Below are positions 1 to 7,133 of a stretch of DNA of 21,240 nt, one piece after another (positions within the stretch are counted from its first letter, which is position 1; every line of letters starts with the position of its first letter). The notes beneath the pieces were generated by a model that saw only the letters and a list, made by a program, of their open reading frames with translations, was not told the DNA's origin and did no database searches. The position numbers were made by a program, and so were the translations under genes. Origin of the DNA: a virus; IMG/VR virus record IMGVR_UViG_3300035698_012297, positions 1 through 21,240 of that record; one strand, given 5' to 3'.

Positions 1-965
1 CTATTAGAAATGAAGATGGAGCAAAAACTAGTGTAACGCAAGTATTTATTCAAGTACAATATAATGATATAACAACTACAACAACAACATCAACGACAAG
101 TACAACATCGACAAGTACAACATCAACCAGCTCAACATCGACAAGTACAACATCAACAAGCACAACATCAACAAGTTCGACATCATCAACATCATCAACA
201 AGTACGACATCGACAAGTACGACATCGACAAGTACGACATCGACATCGACAAGTACGACATCGACAAGTACAACATCAACAAGCACAACATCAACAAGTT
301 CGACATCAACAACTACGTCAACAACAAGTACTTCATCGACAAGTACGACATCAACATCAACAACGACAAGTACGACAAGTACGTCAACTACGTCTACATC
401 AACAAGTACAACATCGACAAGTACGACATCGACAAGTACAAGTACGACAAGTACGTCAACGACTAGTTCAACGTCATCGACAAGTACGACAAGTACTTCA
501 TCGACAAGTACAACGTCATCGACAAGTACAACATCAACAAGTACAACAACAACAAGTACAACGTCTACTTCATCAACAACGACAAGTACTTCAACAACAA
601 CGACATCGACTACTTCAACTTCGACATCTACAACTTCGACAAGTACGACATCAACAAGTACAACAACGACTACTGGAATACAAAAATTAGGGAATCCACT
701 TGTTATTAGAACCACTGGTGAAATAGGTGATACGAATAAAACATATACGATCACTGGATGGTGTATGTGGTGTTTAACTGATAATTCAGAAGCAACTTTA
801 TATAATGAAGCTGCGGAACAATTAGTTTGGACTGGTCAATGCGGTGATGTGTCTGTTTATGGGAATATGGTTAATGGTCCTTCTTTAGTCACTCCTTTAA
901 CTGTAAGACATTTAACTTGTAGATCGCTAACTGCCGGTGCAATATTGTTTATATATTTGAGGTAA
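1..965 (+). CDS. Virion protein with 200-residue Thr/Ser tract (5' partial)
   Basis: The frame is open from the left window edge to a TAA at 963-965, so the start lies outside. The first visible residues (IRNEDGAKTSVTQVFIQVQY) look like the last beta-strands of a structural domain. Codons 72-671 then encode 200 consecutive Thr or Ser residues. A C-terminal domain of about 97 residues follows, beginning GIQKLGNPLV and ending AGAILFIYLR. It has a beta-rich pattern seen in small phage head-fibre or decoration domains, but I cannot name the family. The gene lies directly upstream of the head-tail connector, where phages often carry capsid decoration or fibre genes. Domain, long flexible linker, domain would suit a surface-exposed fibre. 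The frame and Thr/Ser tract are seen; the fibre/decoration role is inferred. Confidence 0.75.
   Translation, partial: IRNEDGAKTSVTQVFIQVQYNDITTTTTTSTTSTTSTSTTSTSSTSTSTTSTSTTSTSSTSSTSSTSTTSTSTTSTSTTSTSTSTTSTSTTSTSTTSTSSTSTTTSTTSTSSTSTTSTSTTTSTTSTSTTSTSTSTTSTSTTSTSTSTTSTSTTSSTSSTSTTSTSSTSTTSSTSTTSTSTTTTSTTSTSSTTTSTSTTTTSTTSTSTSTTSTSTTSTSTTTTTGIQKLGNPLVIRTTGEIGDTNKTYTITGWCMWCLTDNSEATLYNEAAEQLVWTGQCGDVSVYGNMVNGPSLVTPLTVRHLTCRSLTAGAILFIYLR
72..671 (+). repeat. Thr/Ser-coding minisatellite, 15-bp unit
   Basis: This is 600 bp of degenerate repeats in one frame, coding only Thr and Ser. The commonest unit is 15 bp, typically TCGACAAGTACGACA or its synonymous variants, giving Ser-Thr-Ser-Thr-Thr. Ser is written with TCA, TCG, AGT and AGC, and Thr mostly with ACA, ACG and ACT. 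All irregularities keep the frame. Similar tracts recur in four other genes of this window. Confidence 0.9.
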
Positions 966-966
966 A

Positions 967-1743
967 ATGTCAACTACAAGCACAAGCACTACAACTACGT
1001 CGACAACTTCGACTACTAGTACTAGCACTACGCTGTCTCCTATTACGATAGAAGATATGCGTAGTGTTGTGCGTTTTAAAACTCAGGACGACTCAGAACT
1101 GATCCGTCCGGAAGAAGTTAATTTAGCTATTGAAAGTGCTATAAGGATATATTCTAAAGATAAGCCTTACGAAAGAATACATGAAGACTCAACACCTAAT
1201 AATTCTAAATATGATTTTGATCTTCCGAATGATTGGGTTAATGATTTTTCATTTATTAAAGGACAAATAGAATATCCTATTTCTGCTGATTTACAAACAC
1301 CTGAATATGTAGATGACGCAGAATGGATTATTTATAAAACATTAGCTTCTACGAAATTAAGATTTATATCAATGATATTAGCAACCAGTTATTCTTTGAG
1401 ATTTGAGTATGTTGTACCGCATATAGTAGATGATGCTAGTTGTACTATTTATGAAAATGATATTGACGCGGTTGCAAATCTAGCAGCAAGTGTTGTATTT
1501 AAAGCATTGTCGGCTAAATATTCTCAAACATCAGAACCGACAATAGGTGCTGATGCCATTGATTACGCGACAAAAGCTGAGTATTATTCAACATTAGCAC
1601 AATCACATCTTGAAATGTATCAAGCGCATATAGGCGCAGGCGATAAAGTAGTGGAAAAACCGGGTGCGGCAACTACTACTGATATGGATATGAATTATTC
1701 ATGGAAGTCAAATTTTTTAACGCACCCAAGTAGTTCGCATTAG
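967..1743 (+). CDS. Head-tail connector-like protein with N-terminal Thr/Ser tract
   Basis: A 258-residue protein. Residues 2-22 are all Thr/Ser, and a globular region follows from about residue 24 (SPITIEDMRSVVRF). The segment around residues 30-55, with a short helical pattern (RPEEVNLAIESAIRIYSKD), resembles gp6-type head-tail adaptor proteins that form the ring under the portal. Its position before a tail-terminator-like gene and the tail tube fits that role. The start ATG is preceded by GAGG at 959-962, which overlaps the stop of the upstream gene, so the two are probably translationally coupled. The N-terminal Thr/Ser extension is odd because the other tracts are internal or C-terminal. 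The adaptor assignment rests on fold-like pattern and gene order. Confidence 0.65.
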   Translation: MSTTSTSTTTTSTTSTTSTSTTLSPITIEDMRSVVRFKTQDDSELIRPEEVNLAIESAIRIYSKDKPYERIHEDSTPNNSKYDFDLPNDWVNDFSFIKGQIEYPISADLQTPEYVDDAEWIIYKTLASTKLRFISMILATSYSLRFEYVVPHIVDDASCTIYENDIDAVANLAASVVFKALSAKYSQTSEPTIGADAIDYATKAEYYSTLAQSHLEMYQAHIGAGDKVVEKPGAATTTDMDMNYSWKSNFLTHPSSSH

Positions 1744-1804
1744 AAAAAGCCGGCGCTTGCGCATATAACTATCTCCCGGCGACAAAAGGAAGGCAGCGAT
1801 AATC

Positions 1805-2251
1805 ATGAGTTTATCTACAGTACGAACACAAATGAAGTCTGTCCTTGAATCCGTAACCGGAGTGGGACAAGTACACGATTACGAACGGTACTCTAAAGAA
1901 TGGTCAACGTATAAAGATCTTTTTAAATCAGGCGATGTGATTAATTTCATTGAAATACTCAGACCTTCTTTTGAAAGAGATATACAGGGATCTGATTCTA
2001 CGGAGCGCGTTACTCATAATTTTATATTAAAATGCGCCTATTCATTAAACGATGATATGGAAACTGAGAAAACTTTTCAGGATCTTGTTGAAGCTTATTG
2101 CCAAGCTTTTCGCGACAAGCCTAAACTCCAAAATACTGCTGAGGTAGTTGAGTATCCTATATCTGGAAGAATTTTAAATGGGATGTTTGGGGGCGTATTA
2201 TGTCATATAGCAGAAATAGAGATATCAATTAGGGAACGGATAGTATTTTAA
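1805..2251 (+). CDS. Tail terminator / neck protein
   Basis: A 148-residue protein starting MSLSTVRTQMKSVLES. Size, alpha/beta pattern and position between the connector and tail-tube genes fit a tail terminator or tail completion protein, which caps the tube and joins it to the head. A middle acidic helix (residues about 70-95) and a C-terminal strand (ICHIAEIEISIRERIVF-like) suit the family. An AAGGAAGG ribosome site lies about 11 bases before the ATG. The 61-bp gap before the gene holds a weak GCCGG/CCGGC inverted repeat (1749-1780) of unclear meaning. Function is inferred mainly from synteny. Confidence 0.55.
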   Translation: MSLSTVRTQMKSVLESVTGVGQVHDYERYSKEWSTYKDLFKSGDVINFIEILRPSFERDIQGSDSTERVTHNFILKCAYSLNDDMETEKTFQDLVEAYCQAFRDKPKLQNTAEVVEYPISGRILNGMFGGVLCHIAEIEISIRERIVF

Positions 2252-2265
2252 AAGGAGGATTAATA

Positions 2266-2457
2266 ATGGCTTATGAAGATTTATATGAGGCACAAAACCC
2301 AGGATTAGGACAGGGTCAAGGTAATCCAAGACAAGGCGATGGAGGTTTTGGTAGTTGTACTTGTCCTAGTTGCGGATATTCAACATCGCATCAAAGAGGG
2401 TCTCCATGCAATAGCATGGCTTGTCCTAAGTGTGGGGCAAAACTTATCGGTGGTTAA
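2266..2457 (+). CDS. Small zinc-ribbon protein in the tail module
   Basis: A 63-residue protein with a Gly/Gln-rich N-terminus and a C-terminal Cys cluster: C31, C33, C36, C48, C53, C56, in the pattern CxCPSCGY...CNSMACPKCG. The two CPxCG knuckles are a classic zinc ribbon, and the intervening HQRGSPC stretch matches small stand-alone zinc-ribbon or rubredoxin-like proteins found in many uncultivated bacteria and archaea. A strong AAAAGGAGG site lies before the ATG. Its place between the tail terminator and tail tube is unusual, since lambda has no such gene there. It could be a structural metal-binding protein, a regulator of late genes, or a passenger. Metal binding is well supported; the role is unknown. 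Confidence 0.75.
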   Translation: MAYEDLYEAQNPGLGQGQGNPRQGDGGFGSCTCPSCGYSTSHQRGSPCNSMACPKCGAKLIGG

Positions 2458-2484
2458 AAAACAATATTAAATAAGGAGGAAGAC

Positions 2485-3492
2485 ATGCCAGGACTATTAA
2501 CTAGAAGAGTACAAGTAGCAGCTGAGATCGAAAGTATTAGCGGCACAGCGATGACTTTAACTGCAATAGATGCTAAAATATTAGCATACGAACCTACTTT
2601 CAATTTTAATCCAACACAGTTTAAAAGGGATCCGTACAGAAAAACATTATCTCGTATGAACTCAGAGCCTGGATTACAGCTGTGTGAGTTAACATTTAAA
2701 TGTGAGGTTATGGGGCCTGCGATAGCGGCTCAAGGACAAGCTTGCGCGTTTGGTAATTTCTATCGTGCATGCGGTAATGCTCAAGCTTTAGTCGCAAGTA
2801 CATCAAGTACATATACTCCGCAATCAACAAGTATGAATACAATAACAATCGCTGTGTATGAAGACGGTCTTAAAAAGACTCTTTGCGGTGCTATGGGTAA
2901 TGTAAAGATTATTTGTAATGTAGGCGAGCCGATCATGGCTGAGTTTACGTTTACTGGTAAATATTCAGAGCATAGTGATGCATCGATGCTTAGTCCTTCG
3001 TATCCGAAATCAAAGCCTTTGATTTTCCAAAACGCTACAGTGACTGTTTTCAGCGATACATTATTAATTAATTCATTAGAAATAGATTATCAAAATGAAG
3101 TAATTATGCAAACAGATCCTACTGATTCTACCGGATATAAGCATGCTAAAATAACAGCTAGGAATCCACAGCTTACTTTCGATCCGGAACAGGAGCTTGT
3201 TGCAACTCATGATTTCCTAAGTAAATTAATATCTACCACAGAAGCCGCGGTAAGTATTATCGTATCCGCTATAGACGGTACGCAGCTTACTTTGAGTTTA
3301 CCGAAAGTTAGATACACAGGATTATCAGGTGGGGATCGTGATGGAATAAGAACTTATTCAGCAACATGTGAAGTTAATATGAGTTCTGGTGATGATGAAA
3401 TTAGTCTTGCTTTTGCCGGTACAACTACAAGCACAACAACTACAAGCACTACTACAACATCAACATCAACAACATCAACAACATTGGCGTAA
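2485..3492 (+). CDS. Major tail tube protein with C-terminal Thr/Ser tail
   Basis: A 335-residue protein preceded by AAGGAGGA. Its position, its length and its beta-rich sequence with an immunogenic tube-like pattern (for example the segment around residues 130-165, TITIAVYEDGLKKTLCGAMGNV-like) point to the major tail tube subunit, present in many copies per tail. The last residues are a 21-residue Thr/Ser run (bases 3421-3483) followed by Leu-Ala. In many siphoviruses the tail tube protein carries a C-terminal Ig-like domain displayed on the tail surface (lambda gpV is the known case). Here a Thr/Ser tail takes that place. The tube assignment is inferred from gene order and size; the tail is seen directly. 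Confidence 0.7.
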   Translation: MPGLLTRRVQVAAEIESISGTAMTLTAIDAKILAYEPTFNFNPTQFKRDPYRKTLSRMNSEPGLQLCELTFKCEVMGPAIAAQGQACAFGNFYRACGNAQALVASTSSTYTPQSTSMNTITIAVYEDGLKKTLCGAMGNVKIICNVGEPIMAEFTFTGKYSEHSDASMLSPSYPKSKPLIFQNATVTVFSDTLLINSLEIDYQNEVIMQTDPTDSTGYKHAKITARNPQLTFDPEQELVATHDFLSKLISTTEAAVSIIVSAIDGTQLTLSLPKVRYTGLSGGDRDGIRTYSATCEVNMSSGDDEISLAFAGTTTSTTTTSTTTTSTSTTSTTLA

Positions 3493-3493
3493 T

Positions 3494-3991
3494 ATGGGAT
3501 ATGCTAGTGTTTTTGAAATGTCAATAGACATGGAACTGTTTAATTTAGATAACTTAAAGAATGCTGATAAGCCTTTAGGTATTTTAGCTCGTCGTGGTGT
3601 TAGGCAGATTAAAAAACAGATAAGACAATCTAGATCTTGGAACGGCCAGTATTTAAAAGGATTAGCTGAAAAAACAATAAGATATAAGGCTAAACTTGGT
3701 CAGCCCAAAACACCATTGATTGCAACAAAAAAAATGTACAATGCTATACAGGCTAGAAAAAGCAGGGGTAATTTATATTACATTGGTATTGCCGCAGTAG
3801 GCAGTCCCAGAAGAGACATCATTGCAATGATACAGCAAAATGAAGGAGTAAATAAACACACAAGAGTTAAAAGACCGTTCTTTGGATTGTCAATGAAGTT
3901 TCATAAAGAATCATTATTGTATATTAATGATTGGGTTAAAAGTCAGATAAGGGTATCTGCTAATAGGAAGAAAAGGATTCGATTAAAATAA
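3494..3991 (+). CDS. Phage virion morphogenesis / tail completion protein
   Basis: A 165-residue basic protein. I place the start at ATG 3494, one base after the stop of the tail tube gene. Starting upstream at 3389 would only translate the Thr/Ser-coding DNA in a wrong frame as Gln/His/Leu. There is no good ribosome site, so coupling to the upstream gene is likely; ATG 3518 is an alternative. Features include the segment QSRSWNGQYLKGLAEKTIR, the phrase TPLIATKKMYNAI and the C-terminal RPFFGLSMK, a pattern typical of the phage virion morphogenesis family (tail completion, gpS/HK97 gp10-like). Such proteins help complete and join the tail. The gene precedes the tail chaperone pair. Confidence 0.65.
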   Translation: MGYASVFEMSIDMELFNLDNLKNADKPLGILARRGVRQIKKQIRQSRSWNGQYLKGLAEKTIRYKAKLGQPKTPLIATKKMYNAIQARKSRGNLYYIGIAAVGSPRRDIIAMIQQNEGVNKHTRVKRPFFGLSMKFHKESLLYINDWVKSQIRVSANRKKRIRLK

Positions 3992-4000
3992 GGAGGATAT

Positions 4001-4396
4001 ATGATCACGCCTATCGCTTTAGGTGCTGTAAAAGAGTACATAGCAAAAGATGACAAAGTAAATCCAACTATCTGGTTGCTAGGTTCTATCGATTCTATTG
4101 CTAAGACAAAATTACTTGGTGATAGCTTAACTGTTGAAATGATTGGAGATGTTCCAAAAATCACTCCAAACTTAAAACCGTTAGAACAAGATCTGTTAAT
4201 AGTAAAAGTAGGGTTAAAGGGATATAAGAATTTTGCTATTCCTTTTAAAACTGAAAAGATGCAAATAGGCGGAGCTGAAATAGATGTCGTTATAGACGAT
4301 ATTATTAAAGTAATACCTAGAGACATCATCAGCGAACTGTCTACTGAAATCTGGGGTGAGAATTCAGTCAGCGAAGAAGAAAGAAAAAACTCGTAA
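4001..4396 (+). CDS. Tail assembly chaperone, short form (G-like)
   Basis: A 131-residue protein preceded by AAGGAGG, lying just before the Cys-rich frame and the tape measure gene. The C-terminal half has a pattern I know from siphophage tail chaperones: VKVGLKGYKNF around residues 68-78, then an acidic helix, and the ending SEEERKNS. The final Lys-Asn codons AAA AAC form a slippery heptamer with the preceding A, four bases before the TAA stop. In lambda, gpG and the frameshifted gpGT bind the tape measure protein and bring tube subunits to it; both are absent from the finished virion. Chaperone function is inferred from position, size and the frameshift signal. Confidence 0.75.
   Translation: MITPIALGAVKEYIAKDDKVNPTIWLLGSIDSIAKTKLLGDSLTVEMIGDVPKITPNLKPLEQDLLIVKVGLKGYKNFAIPFKTEKMQIGGAEIDVVIDDIIKVIPRDIISELSTEIWGENSVSEEERKNS
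4384..4390 (+). promoter_or_regulatory. Programmed -1 ribosomal frameshift slip site A_AAA_AAC
   Basis: The heptamer A AAA AAC is in the exact zero-frame phase for a -1 slip (AAA and AAC codons). The zero frame stops at 4394. The -1 frame is open from 4360 (a TGA ends at 4359) through to 4701, so the slip falls inside the short permissible window. A weak nested stem (CGGC 4397-4400 with GCCG 4430-4433, inner TTCAA/TTGAA) follows and might stimulate slipping. Confidence 0.8.
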
Positions 4397-4701
4397 CGGC
4401 GGTTCAAGTATCTTCTTTGAATTTGGATTGCCGATTGTGTGGGGAACGTGAAAAGAAATACCGGGGATGTACTGGTGAACCTGAACAGCCTTATTATTTA
4501 AATAATATAAAATTAACAAGATGCCCAAACAGGTTAATACATCCAGCGACAATACCGTACTTTGAATATTACGGATACTATAAAAAAGGGTTTCTTCCGT
4601 TTCCCGGAACAATAGCAAATCAACCTGCTAAGTTGCTGGAAATATTTAATATTATTGAAAGTGAAAGAACCTTAATAGAAGAAAAACAAAGGAATCAATA
4701 A
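4390..4701 (+). CDS. Frameshift extension of tail assembly chaperone (T part of GT), Cys-rich
   Basis: This -1 frame would be read after slipping at 4384-4390, giving a fusion of about 233 residues (130 from the short form and 103 from here). It has no ATG near its beginning and no ribosome site; the only stand-alone option is TTG at 4417, which lacks a Shine-Dalgarno sequence. The region begins with a Cys cluster (DCRLCGERE, then YRGCTG and LTRCPNRLI) followed by YKKGFLPFPG and QPAKLLEIFNIIE. That arrangement (CxxC, Cys, CP, then GFLP and a helical tail) is familiar from short proteins placed directly before siphophage tape measure genes. The four Cys could bind zinc. Its stop overlaps the tape measure start (TAATG). 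Confidence 0.7.
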   Translation, partial: LVTAVQVSSLNLDCRLCGEREKKYRGCTGEPEQPYYLNNIKLTRCPNRLIHPATIPYFEYYGYYKKGFLPFPGTIANQPAKLLEIFNIIESERTLIEEKQRNQ

Positions 4702-6680
4702 TGGCTATCGAACCTACCCAAAATGTTGCAGTCACGTTAAGCTTTAGAGACCAAGCTACAGGTAAGTTTATTAAGGCAAATAATCGGATGATAGCAGGCG
4801 CTAAACAACATATGGCCGCACAGCAAAAATCTAGTAAGGGTATAGCACAAGCTATGCAAAGAACTGAAAAAGCCACGAAGAACACTACCAAGCAGATGGA
4901 TCGAATGCGTATCCTGACTCAAGGTCTGCAAAGAAAAATCGGTATATTAAGAAATGCTTTACTTGTATTCTTCTTTGTTCTTCGTCCCATAGGTCGTGCA
5001 TTAGCTGCTATTACCGATGCAGCTAGACAACAGGAATTAGCATTAACTAAATTAAATCTTGCTGCTGCTGGATCAGGTATTATCACAAGGAAGCAAGTAA
5101 AGTCTCTTGAAGATTATGCTGCCGCATTACAGAAAACAACTACTTACGGTGATGAGCAAATAATGAATGCCATGGCGCAAGTAGCTACCTTTAAAATGAA
5201 CGAAGAACAAATCCGGCAAGTCACTCCTCGCTTATTAGATATGTCGCGCGGTATTCAAAAGTTAACCGGATCAGAAGTAGACCTTCAAGATATTGCTAAA
5301 GCTGTATCTAAAGCGCTTAATGGCGATGTCGGTTCGTTAACAAGATACGGTGTTGTTATATCTGATAGTGTTAAAAAATCTAAAGACTTCACTAAAATAT
5401 TAGCAGAGATTGATAAGAACTACGGTGGCATGTCTGCAGCACAAATGAACTATACTGATCAAACTAAACAATTAGGTAATGTTTGGGGAGATCTAAAAGA
5501 AGCAATGGGTGAGTACCTAACTAAAAGCCCTGCAATACTAGCTGGTATTATTGCATTAAAAAATGTAATGGAAAAAATAGAAAAAGCTATTGATAACGCT
5601 AAAGAAGCGCAGAATCAATTTACCGATGCTTGGGTTAAAGGAATGTCTTCAGTAATTAATATGGGTATTATTGGTTATACTGTTATAAATACAATAGGAT
5701 CATCTTTTCGTGTCGTATCAGATACGATGATATTAGTTTTTGCAAATATGACAAAAGTAGCTAATGCATTTAAAAGCTTGTGGAATATTACAACGATTGT
5801 TACAAAGGGACAGAAAGAAGCTAATAAGATTTGGGACGAGTTAACGGAAAGCACGGAAGCAGCTAACCAAGCTATTGCAGACGCAAGTAAAAGAATAATT
5901 GATGAAGCAATGTTAAGCAATATGGAAGATGCTCTTAAAAAAATGGATGATGTTTATTCTAGTATTCTTGCTAAAACAATGCTTGTTAAAATCGAAATGG
6001 ATAGATTATTTACTAAAGAAATCCCGCAAGATATCACTAAGCTTGAAGCAAAAATGCTAGAGTTTGGGATTAGTGTATCTCAAGAAATGACACGCGTTGC
6101 TACATCAATGCATCAGACTTTTTCTAATATGTTCTTTGATGCTATGACTAGAGATTTTAAAAGTTTAGAAGAATATGCTAAAGATTTCGGAAGAAGTTTA
6201 TTAAGAATTATGTCTGAAGTAATAGCTAAAATGTTAATCGTAAAAGCGTTTGGTTGGACTGGTAAATACTTAGGAGTAGTTAACGCAGCAAGCCCTATCC
6301 CCGATGCTCCTGGAGGAGGCTTTGGAATTGGTGATCCAGGTATACCAGGCGGAGTTGGGATTGGTGTAGGTCATTCAGGCGGAGTAGTTCGCAGGGGTGG
6401 GATAAGTCAGCAGTACCATAACGGCGGTGAGGTAAGCGCTACATTGTTAAATGGTGAAGGAGTGTTAAGCAGAACCGGGCTGAATAATTTGGGTGCTGAT
6501 AATCTTAAAAAAATAAATCAAGGGCAGCAAGTAGGCGGCGGTAATGGAAACACTATTCTTGTTTTTCAGCTTTGGGATATGAGTGATGTACAGAAAAATA
6601 TGAAAACAATCATTAATGCTTTTAATCAAAATATGGCGCGCAATGGATCTATGAGGCGAGGGGTACAGCAGTATGGCTGA
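4701..6680 (+). CDS. Tape measure protein
   Basis: A 659-residue protein overlapping the upstream stop by one base. Basic, Gln-rich helix comes first (residues 20-85), then a hydrophobic segment around 85-105 (NALLVFFFVLRPIGRAL). Next comes the tape measure signature region 110-275 (AARQQELALTKLNLAAAG, SKALNGDVGSLTRYGV, QTKQLGNVWGDLKEAMG), a second hydrophobic part near 310-345, helices, and a Gly-rich C-terminus with HSGGVVRRGG and NGEGVLSRTG, typical of tail-length tape measures. It sets tail length and is ejected with DNA. With the usual rule of about 0.15 nm per residue the tail would be roughly 100 nm; this is an estimate from family knowledge. It is the longest gene of the module apart from the J-like gene. 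Confidence 0.92.
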   Translation: MAIEPTQNVAVTLSFRDQATGKFIKANNRMIAGAKQHMAAQQKSSKGIAQAMQRTEKATKNTTKQMDRMRILTQGLQRKIGILRNALLVFFFVLRPIGRALAAITDAARQQELALTKLNLAAAGSGIITRKQVKSLEDYAAALQKTTTYGDEQIMNAMAQVATFKMNEEQIRQVTPRLLDMSRGIQKLTGSEVDLQDIAKAVSKALNGDVGSLTRYGVVISDSVKKSKDFTKILAEIDKNYGGMSAAQMNYTDQTKQLGNVWGDLKEAMGEYLTKSPAILAGIIALKNVMEKIEKAIDNAKEAQNQFTDAWVKGMSSVINMGIIGYTVINTIGSSFRVVSDTMILVFANMTKVANAFKSLWNITTIVTKGQKEANKIWDELTESTEAANQAIADASKRIIDEAMLSNMEDALKKMDDVYSSILAKTMLVKIEMDRLFTKEIPQDITKLEAKMLEFGISVSQEMTRVATSMHQTFSNMFFDAMTRDFKSLEEYAKDFGRSLLRIMSEVIAKMLIVKAFGWTGKYLGVVNAASPIPDAPGGGFGIGDPGIPGGVGIGVGHSGGVVRRGGISQQYHNGGEVSATLLNGEGVLSRTGLNNLGADNLKKINQGQQVGGGNGNTILVFQLWDMSDVQKNMKTIINAFNQNMARNGSMRRGVQQYG

Positions 6681-7125
6681 ATTAACTTTATGCCCTAATT
6701 TTATCGTAACTGAAAACATTAGATACGATACTTTAGTGTCTTCTAAATTCGGAGGCTTAGAACTGCGCAGGTCTAAAAGACAAAACGGTATTCGTTTTTG
6801 GGAATTGATTTATACTAAAAGAACAGAAGCGGAATACAATACCATACGCGCTCTTTTTAATTCTAAGTATGGGAATGTATATCATTTTACTTGGATTAAT
6901 CCCATAGATAGCGTTGAGTATTATGTTAGATTTTTAGAACCGAAATTAAAATTTCAAATGATCCAATATAATGTGTTTAGTTTTAATTTTACATTAGAAC
7001 AAATATTGTATTGGTCGACAACAAGCACTACTACTACTAGTACGACAAGCACAAGCACAACAAGTACATCAACAAGCACAACATCAACAAGCACAACTAG
7101 CACTAGTACAACCACAACGACATAA
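6673..7125 (+). CDS. Minor tail protein, lambda gpM-like, with Thr/Ser tail (copy 1)
   Basis: A 150-residue protein whose ATG overlaps the tape measure stop by 8 bases, with GAGGGG upstream. Residues 1-114 form one domain with the pattern FWELIYTKRTEAEYNTIR...FTWINP...YYVRF...FNFTLEQILYW, resembling the lambda gpM/minor tail family that joins tube and tip. From base 7015 every codon is Thr or Ser up to the stop (36 residues). The next gene is a paralogue with the same architecture: shared W-LI, E-(Y/F)-x-TIR, K-x-G, FTW-NP, Y-x-VR and YW-TTSTT at matching places. The fold-family call rests on pattern and synteny (H-M-L-K order); the paralogy is visible directly. Confidence 0.7.
   Translation: MAELTLCPNFIVTENIRYDTLVSSKFGGLELRRSKRQNGIRFWELIYTKRTEAEYNTIRALFNSKYGNVYHFTWINPIDSVEYYVRFLEPKLKFQMIQYNVFSFNFTLEQILYWSTTSTTTTSTTSTSTTSTSTSTTSTSTTSTSTTTTT
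7015..7122 (+). repeat. Thr/Ser-coding tract, gpM-like copy 1
   Basis: This tract of 36 codons is all Thr or Ser, begins right after the YW that ends the globular domain and runs to the stop. The repeat units resemble those at 72-671 and 7476-7958. Confidence 0.9.
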
Positions 7126-7133
7126 GGTATGCT

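Noticed and set aside
72-671. Possible CRISPR-like array of short repeats
   Set aside because: Units are 15 bp, contiguous, without unique spacers, and keep a coding frame; this is a coding minisatellite.
50-754. 234-codon minus-strand frame rich in Val, Asp and Leu
   Set aside because: It is the mirror of the Thr/Ser repeat DNA; the low-complexity repeat keeps all frames open, and the plus frame has the conserved flanking domains.
3389-3493. Longer start for the morphogenesis gene at 3389
   Set aside because: The extra 35 residues are tail-tube coding DNA read in another frame (Gln/His/Leu-rich); ATG 3494 follows the upstream stop by one base.
4417-4701. Independent gene starting at TTG 4417
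   Set aside because: No ribosome site, and the frame continues upstream to an in-phase slip heptamer; a frameshift product explains it better.
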